37,089 nt of DNA from CAUVKI01 sp963552605 (GCA_963552605.1 CAUVKI010000016.1:1-37089); one strand, 5' to 3'; positions 26,401 to 33,707 are shown, counted from the stretch's first letter. Notes: generated by a model from the sequence alone, not told the origin. Made by a program: numbers and translations.

Positions 26401-26456
26401 CTATAATAGCTCAATCGGAGCACGAGAAAGTCCCGTTGCTGTCATTACCTGCTCAT
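26401..26456 (-). pseudogene. Decayed third copy of the Rpn C-terminal tail
   Basis: The minus strand encodes NEQVMTATGLSRAPIELL and a stop, clearly related to EQIVMLTGLSKDLVFDL at the end of the Rpn protein. Upstream it keeps the same ATGAGC start context and GGGGATTTGGA leader as the intact tail copies. It has lost the KGKAEG middle and is frameshifted, so ATG AGC AGG meets TAA at once. Confidence 0.6.
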
Positions 26457-26466
26457 TCCAAATCCC

Positions 26467-26670
26467 CTATTCAGGAATAGCATTTTTCTTCATTAACCCA
26501 AATACCAAATCTTTGGAAAGCCCCGTAAGTGTCACTATTTGTTCAACTGAAATACCCATTTTCAAAGCTCGTTTTGCAACCTCAGTTTTTCCTTCGGCTT
26601 TTCCTTCAGCTTTTCCCTTGACCATTCCTTCGGCTTTTCCTTTGTTGAAATATTCGTCCAGTATGCTCAT
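26467..26670 (-). CDS. Stand-alone Rpn tail protein (duplicated C-terminal module)
   Basis: This 67-residue ORF starts at the ATG of MSILDEYFNKGKAEG, ten bases after the Rpn stop codon, whose TAGGGG overlaps its SD-like AGGGG. Translation may therefore be coupled to Rpn. It contains a charged KGKAEG-type repeat (with two more repeats than the parent tail) and then the helical ending MGISVEQIVTLTGLSKDLVF...KKNAIPE. The sequence is nearly identical to the last 59 residues of the Rpn protein. The family's known biology (small proteins made from rpn C-termini that inhibit the large protein in E. coli) makes an antitoxin-like role possible. It could also be a neutral duplication product. Confidence 0.55.
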   Translation of the reverse strand: MSILDEYFNKGKAEGMVKGKAEGKAEGKTEVAKRALKMGISVEQIVTLTGLSKDLVFGLMKKNAIPE

Positions 26671-26680
26671 TCCAAATCCC

Positions 26681-26860
26681 CTATTCAGGAATAGCATTTT
26701 TCTTCATTAAATCAAATACCAAATCTTTGGAAAGCCCCGTAAGCATTACTATTTGTTCAACTGAAATGCCCATTTTCAAAGCCTGTTTTGCAACCTCAGC
26801 TTTTCCCTTGACCATTCCTTCGGCTTTTCCTTTGTTGAAGTATTCGTCCAGTATGCTCAT
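26681..26860 (-). CDS. Possible intragenic small protein from the Rpn C-terminus (nested, same frame)
   Basis: Inside the Rpn gene the in-frame ATG of MSILDEYFNKGKAEG (26858-26860) is preceded at seven bases by GGGAGGGG (complement of 26868-26875). This SD is far stronger than any before the full-length start. It would give a 59-residue product identical to the Rpn C-terminus. Such an internal start matches the RpnS arrangement described in E. coli. It is inferred from sequence only. Confidence 0.45.
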   Translation of the reverse strand: MSILDEYFNKGKAEGMVKGKAEVAKQALKMGISVEQIVMLTGLSKDLVFDLMKKNAIPE

Positions 26861-27586
26861 TCCAAATCCCCTCCCTATCTTGTTATGCTCCGTAATGTTT
26901 TCTACTACCTTGCTCCTGTTTTCATCTGTAAGTGTTGAGGGCGTCGTGAGAGTGTATTCCAAGTATGCTCTGAAAAATTCTTCATCGTCTTTTGTGAAGT
27001 TTATTTCATCAAGCATTTCATTGGTGCTTTTGATTATGTGGTTGTATAACTTCGACTCGTCTTTTTCGCTTATATTTTTCATTATCTCGAAAGCGTGGCG
27101 AAGATTTTTCTCTCCCGTCACTTCTTTAAGCCGATTTATGTCCACTATGAAAAATTCAAAATCCGGTATGAATTTTTTCATTCCCTCCGTTATTCCTTCC
27201 ACATTGTCTGAAAGTCTTATGTTGGTCCATTCCTTTTCCCCTTGGTATATGAGTATCGGAAAGACAAAACGATATCCCTTTTCCTTTCTCCATATTGATA
27301 CTATATATATGAGAAACTGCATAAAGATATCCTTATCCGAATAGCTTTTGTGCTCAAAAAGGAGAAAGATATAAGAGTCTTTTCCCTTGTATTTTATCTT
27401 GTAGATGAAATCAGCACTTATTTCATTTTGCCAAGGGTTCATAAAATTTTTTGCCTGTTCTTCAAGTGTGTTAAATTCCAAGTATTTTGTTATCTCGCTT
27501 GGGAGATAATTTAAAATAAAACTCTTAACCAACACTTCAATTGAGAACACCTGCTTGAAGAATTTGTCATGCCATGCGTTTTCCAT
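26681..27586 (-). CDS. Rpn family recombination-promoting nuclease / putative transposase (PD-(D/E)XK)
   Basis: This 301-residue protein begins MENAWHDKFFKQVFS, the usual Rpn/Transposase_31 opening. The nuclease core shows Asp59 (ISADFIYK) and Glu78-x-Lys80 (LLFEHKS), giving the D...ExK arrangement. FMQFLIYIVSIW and RFVFPILIYQGEKEW follow as in the family. The C-terminus carries KGKAEG repeats and a helical MGISVEQIVMLTGLS motif. Rpn proteins are DNA endonucleases that promote RecA-independent recombination, and some act in toxin-like phage defence. The ATG is only three bases after the cbiK stop with no clear SD, suggesting coupling to the upstream operon. The 3' tail is duplicated downstream, and an internal start with a strong SD lies at 26860. 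Confidence 0.88.
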   Translation of the reverse strand: MENAWHDKFFKQVFSIEVLVKSFILNYLPSEITKYLEFNTLEEQAKNFMNPWQNEISADFIYKIKYKGKDSYIFLLFEHKSYSDKDIFMQFLIYIVSIWRKEKGYRFVFPILIYQGEKEWTNIRLSDNVEGITEGMKKFIPDFEFFIVDINRLKEVTGEKNLRHAFEIMKNISEKDESKLYNHIIKSTNEMLDEINFTKDDEEFFRAYLEYTLTTPSTLTDENRSKVVENITEHNKIGRGFGMSILDEYFNKGKAEGMVKGKAEVAKQALKMGISVEQIVMLTGLSKDLVFDLMKKNAIPE

Positions 27587-27589
27587 AGT

Positions 27590-28291
27590 CTACTCAACAA
27601 CTTTCTTTAATTTTTCAATAAAAATCTTTCTGATTTCCTCAAATTCCAAAAGTCCTTTCGCATCTCCCTCAACTTCATATCCGAGCAGATGAAAACTTGA
27701 GGCTATTGAATTATCCTCTGCAAATAAATCATTTTTCACATGATCTCCCGCAATCAGGAATAAGGGAATAATTCTCACTCTTCTGTATTCGTGCATTTCC
27801 TTATGAAGTTCATCGACGGTCTTCTTTCCGTGAAGAGTTTTCATAAATACATTCGGGAGCTTTATCTTATCAAAAAACTTTCCGTATTCCTCGTTCGCGG
27901 CATGGCTCGTTCCATGACCTATCAGAAGTAATGCCCTGTCTTTCTCCTCCTTTATGCTCAGAGCATTTGAAAGTCTTTCATAATAAGCTTCTTCCGAGAG
28001 CAAAGGTTCGGAAAGAGGAACACCCAAAGCCTTGACCTTATGGTATTCAATACCGCTCGTCGCAAAAAGAGAAAGTGCATAAATCTCGTCCGCTTTTTCC
28101 TTAAGCGAATTGTACGCTTCCTCGTAGCTCGGATTTACGGGCTTACCTTTTCTCTCCAAATGTTTCATCATATCGGGGCTAAAGCCTTCCTTGACCGGAA
28201 AGGCGAACTCTCTCTTCACCTCTTCAATGAATGAAGTGAATGCCTTGTCATAATAAGAAGAACCGAAACTCGCAATCAATATGCCTTTCAC
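27590..28291 (-). CDS. cbiK: CbiK-type sirohydrochlorin cobaltochelatase-like protein
   Basis: This 233-residue class II tetrapyrrole chelatase homologue opens with MKGILIASFGSSYYDKAF. It contains LLIGHGTSHAANEEY (His126) and IPLFLIAGDHVKNDLF (His184), matching the two metal-binding histidines of CbiK. At the position where the family usually has a Glu in TVEG, it reads TLHG (His154), an apparent ligand change. It is somewhat shorter than typical CbiK (about 260). The start is GTG, seven bases after GGAGGTGG; the upstream lipoprotein stop overlaps it by one base. No other cobalamin genes are present. It is last but one in a FecCD-type uptake operon, so it may insert or remove metal from an imported tetrapyrrole. 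The substrate is uncertain. Confidence 0.85.
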   Translation of the reverse strand: MKGILIASFGSSYYDKAFTSFIEEVKREFAFPVKEGFSPDMMKHLERKGKPVNPSYEEAYNSLKEKADEIYALSLFATSGIEYHKVKALGVPLSEPLLSEEAYYERLSNALSIKEEKDRALLLIGHGTSHAANEEYGKFFDKIKLPNVFMKTLHGKKTVDELHKEMHEYRRVRIIPLFLIAGDHVKNDLFAEDNSIASSFHLLGYEVEGDAKGLLEFEEIRKIFIEKLKKVVE

Positions 28292-29355
28292 TATAACTCC
28301 ACCTCCGGATATAATAACTCAAAGAGCATCTTATAAGCGTCCGCGTATTCCTTATTCGGACGGTTGTGAAAAAGTTTCTTGGGCAAAAAGTGAACTCTGC
28401 CGCTTTTAACTGCACTCAATTCATTCCAAACGGGATTAGACGCCAAACTCTCATCCAAAAATTTTTTTACAAATGCCTCGCTCTGCTGTACCTGAATTAA
28501 AATAACTTCCGGATTTGCCTGATAAATTTGCTCAATGTTGACTTCGACCCTTGAAGCATTAAGTTCCTTGCCGAACGAATCCGCCACATTTACGGCTTTG
28601 AGATCCGAAAGCATTTCGCCTATGTTGGAGTTTAGGAGATTTGCCTTTACCGCCTTTGCATTCGGCAGGAGAGATAAAGCTCTGACTTTCTTATCCTTGG
28701 GCACTTTGTCTATTATCTCCGAAACCTTTCTTGCAACATCGGTCGCCGTTTCTTCAAACAGGTTTTCACTGTCATTTATTGCGGTAAATACCTTGAACCA
28801 CTTCAAATAATCCCTTATTCCGTTGTAGTCAAGTGCAATTACGGGAATTTGCATCTGCTTTGCAGGTTCCGAAATAGTCTGATATCCTTTCATCGCAGTT
28901 GAACAGATTATTAAATCAGGATATTCCGCCAGTATCTTCTCAACATCCCATGTCGTAGCTGCGGAAGATTGTGCAACCTCAACAAAGCCTTCATCTTTTG
29001 TAATATCTCTCCCAAGCTGTTCTTCATAAAGCTCTGTTGCAAAGTCTCCCCCCACTCCGACCGAAACTCTTCCGCCGGACTCTATCCAAAGCGCACCAAG
29101 GCTCCCATAAAGCACCGCCGTCTTCTTGGGATTTTTCTTTATCTTGAGTGCTTCAGCCCTCCCGGAATCATCGGTGAAAGTTACGAAATCTTCCGAAATC
29201 TCGACTTTTTCCGCCTCGCTCATCAGGAAAGTGAAAGTATCCTCCGCCTTTTCTATCCCCTCACTTGCCTCCAAGGGTAAGGATTTTTCAGAAGAATTTG
29301 CACAAGCGGATAAAACCGAAACTAAAAAGACCAAAGCTACCAATACTTTTTTCAT
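28291..29355 (-). CDS. ABC transporter substrate-binding lipoprotein (iron-siderophore/heme/cobamide class)
   Basis: This 354-residue protein starts at the ATG of MKKVLVALVFLV, five bases after GGAGGCGG; upstream in-frame codons lack an SD. A lipoprotein signal with the lipobox LSAC (Cys near residue 18) anchors it outside the membrane. The body is a Peripla_BP_2 (FepB/BtuF-like) fold: GSLGALWIESGGRVSVGVGG, WDVEKILAEYPDLIICST, IPVIALDYNGIRDYLKWF and a C-terminal lobe with QIYQANPEVILIQVQQSE. It delivers ligand to the FecCD-type permease and ATPase encoded immediately upstream (14-base gap). Ligand could be ferric siderophore, heme or cobamide; the adjacent CbiK homologue favours a tetrapyrrole or metal theme. 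Confidence 0.9.
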   Translation of the reverse strand: MKKVLVALVFLVSVLSACANSSEKSLPLEASEGIEKAEDTFTFLMSEAEKVEISEDFVTFTDDSGRAEALKIKKNPKKTAVLYGSLGALWIESGGRVSVGVGGDFATELYEEQLGRDITKDEGFVEVAQSSAATTWDVEKILAEYPDLIICSTAMKGYQTISEPAKQMQIPVIALDYNGIRDYLKWFKVFTAINDSENLFEETATDVARKVSEIIDKVPKDKKVRALSLLPNAKAVKANLLNSNIGEMLSDLKAVNVADSFGKELNASRVEVNIEQIYQANPEVILIQVQQSEAFVKKFLDESLASNPVWNELSAVKSGRVHFLPKKLFHNRPNKEYADAYKMLFELLYPEVEL

Positions 29356-29369
29356 AACCGCCTCCGACA

Positions 29370-30152
29370 TCAATTATTCAAAGCCTCGGGTATAATCATC
29401 GGGCATTTGTGTATCTTGTCAAAAACTATTTCAGCTCCGACCCCGTATACATCTTCCATCATCTTTCCCGTCAAAATCTTTTCAGGCACATCGGTTGAAA
29501 TAACCGCACCGTTCTTGATCACAGCCAAAAGATCGGAATACCTTGCGGACAGGTTTATATCATGAAGCACCATTAGAACCGTAAGCCCTTCTTTTTTTCC
29601 GATCTTTCTTATAAGCTCTAAAATCTCCACCTGATGACCTATATCAAGATAAGTGATGGGCTCATCCAATATCAAAATCTCAGGTTTCTGGGCAAGGATT
29701 GCGGCTATCCATACAAGTTTTCTCTCCCCTCCTGAAAGGGTATGGAACAATCTGCCCGAAAAACTTGAAAGTCCGCACTGAGAAAGTGTTTCATCCACCA
29801 CTTTCATATCATAATCGCTAAGACTTCCGAAATGTTTCCTGTGAGGAAATCTGCCATATGAAACCAACGTTCTCACATCTATGTCTTCAGGAGTGTAGTT
29901 GATTTGCGGAAGATAGCCTATCTTTTTTGCAATCTCTTTCCTTGAATAATCTCTAAGGGATTTATCTTCCAAAATCACATCTCCGCTTCTCTTAGTTACA
30001 ACCCCCGGCACGGTCTTGAGCAAAGTGGATTTGCCTGACCCGTTTGCTCCCAAAATCGTGGTTATTGAGCCCTTTTTAAACTCCAAATTCAGATTTTTCA
30101 GCACGCTCTTCTTCCCATAGTCCACCGATATATTTCTAAACCCGAAGTACAT
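29370..30152 (-). CDS. FecE/BtuD-type ABC transporter ATP-binding protein
   Basis: This 260-residue ATPase starts at ATG 30152, which overlaps the permease stop as TGATG, with AAGGAG six bases upstream. It shows Walker A LGANGSGKSTLLKT, a Q-loop near GYLPQINYTPEDIDVRT, signature LSGGERKLVWIAAIL, Walker B EILILDEPITYLDI and switch His VLHDINLSARYSDLLAV. These features fit the Fe3+-siderophore/cobalamin importer subfamily (COG1120). It powers the permease encoded by the preceding gene; overlapping stop/start codons indicate tight translational coupling. Confidence 0.95.
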   Translation of the reverse strand: MYFGFRNISVDYGKKSVLKNLNLEFKKGSITTILGANGSGKSTLLKTVPGVVTKRSGDVILEDKSLRDYSRKEIAKKIGYLPQINYTPEDIDVRTLVSYGRFPHRKHFGSLSDYDMKVVDETLSQCGLSSFSGRLFHTLSGGERKLVWIAAILAQKPEILILDEPITYLDIGHQVEILELIRKIGKKEGLTVLMVLHDINLSARYSDLLAVIKNGAVISTDVPEKILTGKMMEDVYGVGAEIVFDKIHKCPMIIPEALNN

Positions 30153-31153
30153 CAAACTCTCCTTTTTTTGCGTCTGAGCAAGTACAAAAAAAACAGTGCG
30201 CCCATAAAGGAAATCAAAACGCTTGCGGACACCTCCCCCACGGGAAGAACCGTTCTTCCGACCACGTCAGAAACCACCACCAACAAGACCCCAATCCCGA
30301 TACTCGCCGGCATTAAATATCGGTAATCGCTCCCAACCAAAAGTCTTGCAAGGTGAGGCACAATAAGCCCCACAAAGTTTATAAGTCCTGCGGTTGCAAT
30401 AGCTGCACCTGAGAGCAGCGAAGAAATTACAATCAATATAAACCGAAACCTCTCCGTATGAAGCCCCAGGGAGTTGCTCATCTCATCTCCGAGCAAAAGA
30501 ATATTAAGCTTTGACGGTAAGAACAAACAGCTTATTATTCCCGCAAAGGCATAGGGAGCAATCAACTTCAAATGTTCCCAAGAAACCCCGTTAAAACTTC
30601 CAACCAAAAAGCCCACCACATTATGTAAATGATCCGCAAAAAAACTTTTTATCACATCACTGAACGCACCGAATATGGAACTCACCGCCATTCCCGAAAG
30701 AATCATCGTCAAAGGCAGGATACCCTTATCATAGGAGATTACATAAATTATCATCGTCGTAATAAAAGCTCCGAGAATTGCCGCCATAGGGAAATAATGA
30801 CTGAACTCCGGATGAAAAACCAATGTCGTGTACGCAACAAAACTCGCTCCGCTAGTAACTCCTATTGTAGAAGGAGATGCCATATCGTTTCTCATCACTC
30901 CCTGCAAAAGACAGCCCGCAAGAGAAAGACAAACTCCCACCATTGCCGCACCCAAAGTTCTCGGAAGCCTCACATTCCAAATGAACAGTCCCGCGGAAGT
31001 ATTTTTATCACAAAAAAAACCTTCATAAATTTCAGCCGGAGAGAACTTAACCGAACCCGAACTTATGGAAAAAGCCATCGCAACAATCGCCAAAAAAATA
31101 ATGCCGAAAATCAAAAATATTTTTCCGACATTAAACCTCTTTAGCTTATCCAT
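30152..31153 (-). CDS. FecCD family ABC transporter permease
   Basis: This 333-residue membrane protein has about ten hydrophobic segments. FecCD hallmarks are NVRLPRTLGAAMVGVCLSLAG near the N-terminus, LLQGVMRNDMASPSTIGVTSGA, and the coupling region GLIVPHLARLLVGSDYRYLMP near residue 265. The family imports ferric siderophores, heme or cobamides as homodimers with a BtuD/FecE ATPase. The ATG follows a GGGGGG SD. It is the first gene of a five-gene minus operon (permease, ATPase, lipoprotein, CbiK homologue, Rpn). A promoter lies at 31200-31228. I saw no convincing Fur or DtxR box and no cobalamin riboswitch in the short leader. Confidence 0.94.
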   Translation of the reverse strand: MDKLKRFNVGKIFLIFGIIFLAIVAMAFSISSGSVKFSPAEIYEGFFCDKNTSAGLFIWNVRLPRTLGAAMVGVCLSLAGCLLQGVMRNDMASPSTIGVTSGASFVAYTTLVFHPEFSHYFPMAAILGAFITTMIIYVISYDKGILPLTMILSGMAVSSIFGAFSDVIKSFFADHLHNVVGFLVGSFNGVSWEHLKLIAPYAFAGIISCLFLPSKLNILLLGDEMSNSLGLHTERFRFILIVISSLLSGAAIATAGLINFVGLIVPHLARLLVGSDYRYLMPASIGIGVLLVVVSDVVGRTVLPVGEVSASVLISFMGALFFLYLLRRKKRRV

Positions 31154-31199
31154 AAATTCCCCCCATTAAAAGACACACTCAGCAAAACTCTTTACGAAA

Positions 31200-31228
31200 A
31201 TCCTATCATAAAGCAAAAATCCCGTCAA
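31200..31228 (-). promoter_or_regulatory. Promoter of the FecCD/CbiK operon
   Basis: On the minus strand TTGACG (complement of 31223-31228), a 17-base spacer and TAGGAT (complement of 31200-31205) with an upstream TG form an extended -10 promoter. The leader to the permease ATG is about 40 bases, too short for a cobalamin riboswitch. Confidence 0.6.
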
Positions 31229-31300
31229 CAGAAAACCGTGGACGCAATGGTTTATGTTATGAGCCTATAAAATTAAATAATAAAATTTTGATAGGAATGG

Positions 31301-31329
31301 TAGACAAATTAGTTTGCCGATAGTATAAT
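31301..31329 (+). promoter_or_regulatory. Promoter of the glutamate dehydrogenase gene
   Basis: TAGACA (31301-31306), a 17-base spacer and a perfect TATAAT (31324-31329) give a strong sigma-A-type promoter. Transcription would start near 31336. Confidence 0.75.
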
Positions 31330-31348
31330 TGCTCCGAGAGTGAGATAA

Positions 31349-31370
31349 GACAAACCAATAAGGGTTTGTC
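31349..31370 (+). promoter_or_regulatory. 5' leader stem-loop of the gdhA mRNA
   Basis: GACAAACC (31349-31356) pairs with GGTTTGTC (31363-31370) around a six-base loop, starting about 13 bases after the predicted transcription start. No T-run follows, so an mRNA-stabilising or protein-binding hairpin is more likely than an attenuator. Confidence 0.5.
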
Positions 31371-31405
31371 CGAATCCGCTGAAAATAAAAAAGGAGATGG
31401 TACCA

Positions 31406-32674
31406 ATGGCAGAAACATTAAATCCGTTTGAGAGTGCTCAGAAATTAGTTAAGGACGCTTGCGATACTCTAAAACTTGACGCAGCTGTTTATGAGCTTTT
31501 AAAAGAACCGCAAAGAGTTATTGAACTGAGCATTCCCGTGAAAATGGATGACGGATCGATGAAAGTGTTTAAGGGCTGGAGATCCTTACACAATTCGGCA
31601 ATAGGACCCGGAAAGGGAGGAATCAGATTCCACCAAAACGTTAATATGGATGAGGTGAAAGCTCTCTCAGTGTGGATGACTTTCAAATGCTGCATTGTCG
31701 GAATTCCTTATGGCGGAGGAAAAGGCGGGGTTATAGTGGATCCCTCAAAGCTTTCCGATCGTGAGCTTGAGCAATTGGCAAGAGGTTATGTGAGAGGACT
31801 TCATAAGTATATCGGAGAAAAAATTGATGTGCCCGCACCCGATGTGGGAACCAACGGCAAGATTATGTCGTGGATGATTGATGAATACATTAAGCTAAAC
31901 GGAGACTCAAGCACCTTGGGAGTATTCACAGGAAAGGACACTCGCTGGGGCGGATCATTGGGAAGAAATGAGGCTACGGGATTCGGAGTGGCTGTTATCG
32001 CAAGAGAAGCTGCAAAGAAGCTCGGCTTTGATCTCAAAGGAGCTCGCACAATCGTTCAAGGTTTCGGAAATGTCGGAAGATTTACCGTGAAAAATCTTGC
32101 AGTGAGAATGGGTGCAAAGATAATTGCGTTGGCTGAATGGGATCATGAGCATAACACTTATGCAATCTTCAACGAGGACGGTCTTGACTACAACGAGATG
32201 GCTAAGTATATGGACGAGCATAGAACCCTGTACGGTTTCCCCAAGGCAAAAGCTATATCGCTTGATGAGTTCTGGAAGACGGATTGTGATGTGTGCGTGC
32301 CGGCGGCTCTTGAGAATGCAGTTAGTGCGGATGTGGCTAAAGGACTTAATTGCAAACTCCTCTGCGAAGCTGCAAACGGTCCTGTAACTCCTGAAGCTGC
32401 AGCGGTTCTTAAAGACAGAGGCATTACGGATACCCCCGATATAGGAACCAACTCCGGAGGAGTTCTTGTTTCCTATTATGAGTGGGTGCAAAATCTTTAC
32501 GGATATTATTGGACTGAAGAAGAAGTTCAAGATAAGCAGGAAAAGGATATGGTTAAGTCTTTCGGAGAAATTTGGAAGATTAAGGAAGAGTACAACTGCA
32601 CAGTGAAAGAAGCTGCATATCTTCATTCCGTTAAGAAAGTTGCGGAAGTAATGAAGTTAAGAGGCTGGTATTAA
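31406..32674 (+). CDS. gdhA: Glutamate dehydrogenase (hexameric, NAD-type)
   Basis: This 422-residue protein starts at the ATG of MAETLNPFESAQ, nine bases after AAGGAG; the ATG at 31397 directly abuts the SD. Catalytic features are GPGKGGIRFHQNVNMDEVKA, IPYGGGKGGVIVDP and PAPDVGTNGKIMSW, carrying the substrate lysines and catalytic aspartate. The Rossmann domain has VQGFGNVGRFTVKNL. The length and sequence fit the roughly 420-residue class common in Clostridia, which is usually NAD-linked and works in glutamate oxidation to 2-oxoglutarate and ammonia. It is a single gene with a strong promoter, a 5' stem-loop and a terminator, suggesting high expression in an amino-acid fermenter. Confidence 0.96.
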   Translation: MAETLNPFESAQKLVKDACDTLKLDAAVYELLKEPQRVIELSIPVKMDDGSMKVFKGWRSLHNSAIGPGKGGIRFHQNVNMDEVKALSVWMTFKCCIVGIPYGGGKGGVIVDPSKLSDRELEQLARGYVRGLHKYIGEKIDVPAPDVGTNGKIMSWMIDEYIKLNGDSSTLGVFTGKDTRWGGSLGRNEATGFGVAVIAREAAKKLGFDLKGARTIVQGFGNVGRFTVKNLAVRMGAKIIALAEWDHEHNTYAIFNEDGLDYNEMAKYMDEHRTLYGFPKAKAISLDEFWKTDCDVCVPAALENAVSADVAKGLNCKLLCEAANGPVTPEAAAVLKDRGITDTPDIGTNSGGVLVSYYEWVQNLYGYYWTEEEVQDKQEKDMVKSFGEIWKIKEEYNCTVKEAAYLHSVKKVAEVMKLRGWY

Positions 32675-32687
32675 AAATAGGAGTATT

Positions 32688-32717
32688 AAAAAAACCACAG
32701 AAATTCTGTGGTTTTTT
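32688..32717. terminator. Terminator of gdhA, shared with the convergent operon
   Basis: ACCACAGA and TCTGTGGT form a perfect stem with a three-base loop, flanked by seven As and seven Ts. It sits between the gdhA stop and the stop of the convergent gene at 32723, so it can act in both directions. Confidence 0.93.
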
Positions 32718-32722
32718 TGTTA

Positions 32723-33265
32723 TCAGTAAGCGGAGTTTATATAGTCGGAAATCAAAGACTCTCTCCTCTCGTGAGAGAACAATCCTCTGGAAATCAGAGT
32801 TTCCTTTATCGCTTCACTTTTTGAATGTAAAATCACTCTCTCCTTAGCATGGAAATCTATCTCATACAAAACCCCCGAAAGCCTGTCTGAAACTGTATTG
32901 ACATAATAAGCCGAAACCTCCGAGTCCTTTGAAAAAAAAAGCATTAAAAGAATCGCCCGATCCTTTTCCCTGTAAAAATTACCAATTTTATTATCAATTG
33001 AAATTATCTTGGAATGATTTTTCTTTCCTTTAGCCATACTTGAGCGTTTTATCAGATGATATTTCGCCATTATGTTATAGTATTCATAACGATAGAGCGC
33101 ATCTGAAAAAGTTTTGCAATTTTCCGCCGATACCGGACGATTACACGAGCAAAGCCTGTAACTTTCCTCAATAAACTCCCGCTTTGTGAGCTTTCCCTTT
33201 TCAAGACAATCTATAAGCCTTAGACGATTGCAGACAAAATCTCCGCCAAAGCGAAGCACATACAT
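32723..33265 (-). CDS. Hypothetical protein, third gene of the DUF1292 operon
   Basis: This 180-residue soluble protein has no signal peptide or membrane helix. It begins MYVLRFGGDFVCNRLRLIDC and is basic, with a CSCNRPVSAENC cluster near residue 40. The start codon directly follows the upstream stop (TAGATG) and no SD is visible, so translation is probably coupled to the P-loop gene. I do not recognise the family. Its length, helical N-terminal half and conserved-looking end (KETLISRGLFSHERRESLIS) suggest a real protein. It shares an operon with a P-loop protein and a DUF1292 protein. Confidence 0.75.
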   Translation of the reverse strand: MYVLRFGGDFVCNRLRLIDCLEKGKLTKREFIEESYRLCSCNRPVSAENCKTFSDALYRYEYYNIMAKYHLIKRSSMAKGKKNHSKIISIDNKIGNFYREKDRAILLMLFFSKDSEVSAYYVNTVSDRLSGVLYEIDFHAKERVILHSKSEAIKETLISRGLFSHERRESLISDYINSAY

Positions 33266-33688
33266 CTATTTTTTAAGCTCTGTGGTTTTCTTGGTGAGAA
33301 TTTCCGGCATATCCTCCATAGAAAGATCGGCGTTGATAAAGAATTCCACCTCACGCCTTGCGCCAACCGCTTCGAGTTTCTCATCAAGTGTTGTGAGTTC
33401 TTCCTTTGTCAAAGGAAAAATTTTATAGATGCTGTCTATATAAATTTTTTCAACATCGTAATCCATGGAAAGTATTCCGCACAGGAAACCGTAAAAAGCC
33501 TCAAGACTTTCGGGTTTATAATCCATCGCATTGATAAGTCTTACATTATAGTCCAAGGAATAGATGTGGTCATCCTCAACATCTATGAAGATTACATTTC
33601 CGTTTCCGCTTTTCATATCTTCATTTGCTCTGTCAATAAGCCACTTGGTCTTTCCTGAACCCTTTTCTCCTAAAACATAGTGCACCAT
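33266..33688 (-). CDS. Small P-loop NTPase-like protein
   Basis: This 140-residue protein begins MVHYVLGEKGSGKTKWLIDR, a clear Walker A motif, followed by a GNVIFIDVEDDHIYSL stretch. A possible Walker B-like strand is EKIYIDSIYKIF. The protein is much shorter than a full AAA or RecA domain. Similar small P-loop ORFs in Clostridia are sometimes labelled twitching motility or PilT-like, but no PilT-specific boxes are visible here. The ATG follows AAGGAGG. It is the middle gene of a three-gene operon, 19 bases after the DUF1292 gene and abutting the next gene. NTP binding is likely; its role is unknown. Confidence 0.78.
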   Translation of the reverse strand: MVHYVLGEKGSGKTKWLIDRANEDMKSGNGNVIFIDVEDDHIYSLDYNVRLINAMDYKPESLEAFYGFLCGILSMDYDVEKIYIDSIYKIFPLTKEELTTLDEKLEAVGARREVEFFINADLSMEDMPEILTKKTTELKK

Positions 33689-33707
33689 ATCTTGTCCTCC
33701 TTATTAT

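Larger units (their letters stand above)
26454..26875 (-). repeat. Tandem duplication of the Rpn 3' tail module (about 214 bp units)
   Basis: The 3' end of the Rpn gene (26681 to about 26875) is repeated almost base for base at 26467 to about 26670. Both units run from the GGGGATTTGGAATGAGC context through the KGKAEG codons to the IPE-stop end, with a 214-base offset between stop codons. They differ by scattered substitutions and by extra KAEG codons in the downstream unit. The leader of a third, collapsed unit lies at 26454-26466. Confidence 0.85.

Noticed and set aside
26374..27586. Insertion sequence
   Set aside because: Despite the putative transposase label of the Rpn family, there are no terminal inverted repeats or target-site duplications.
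31154..31230. Cobalamin riboswitch or Fur box upstream of the FecCD operon
   Set aside because: The leader is about 40 bases, no B12-box-like sequence is present, and no convincing Fur palindrome was found.
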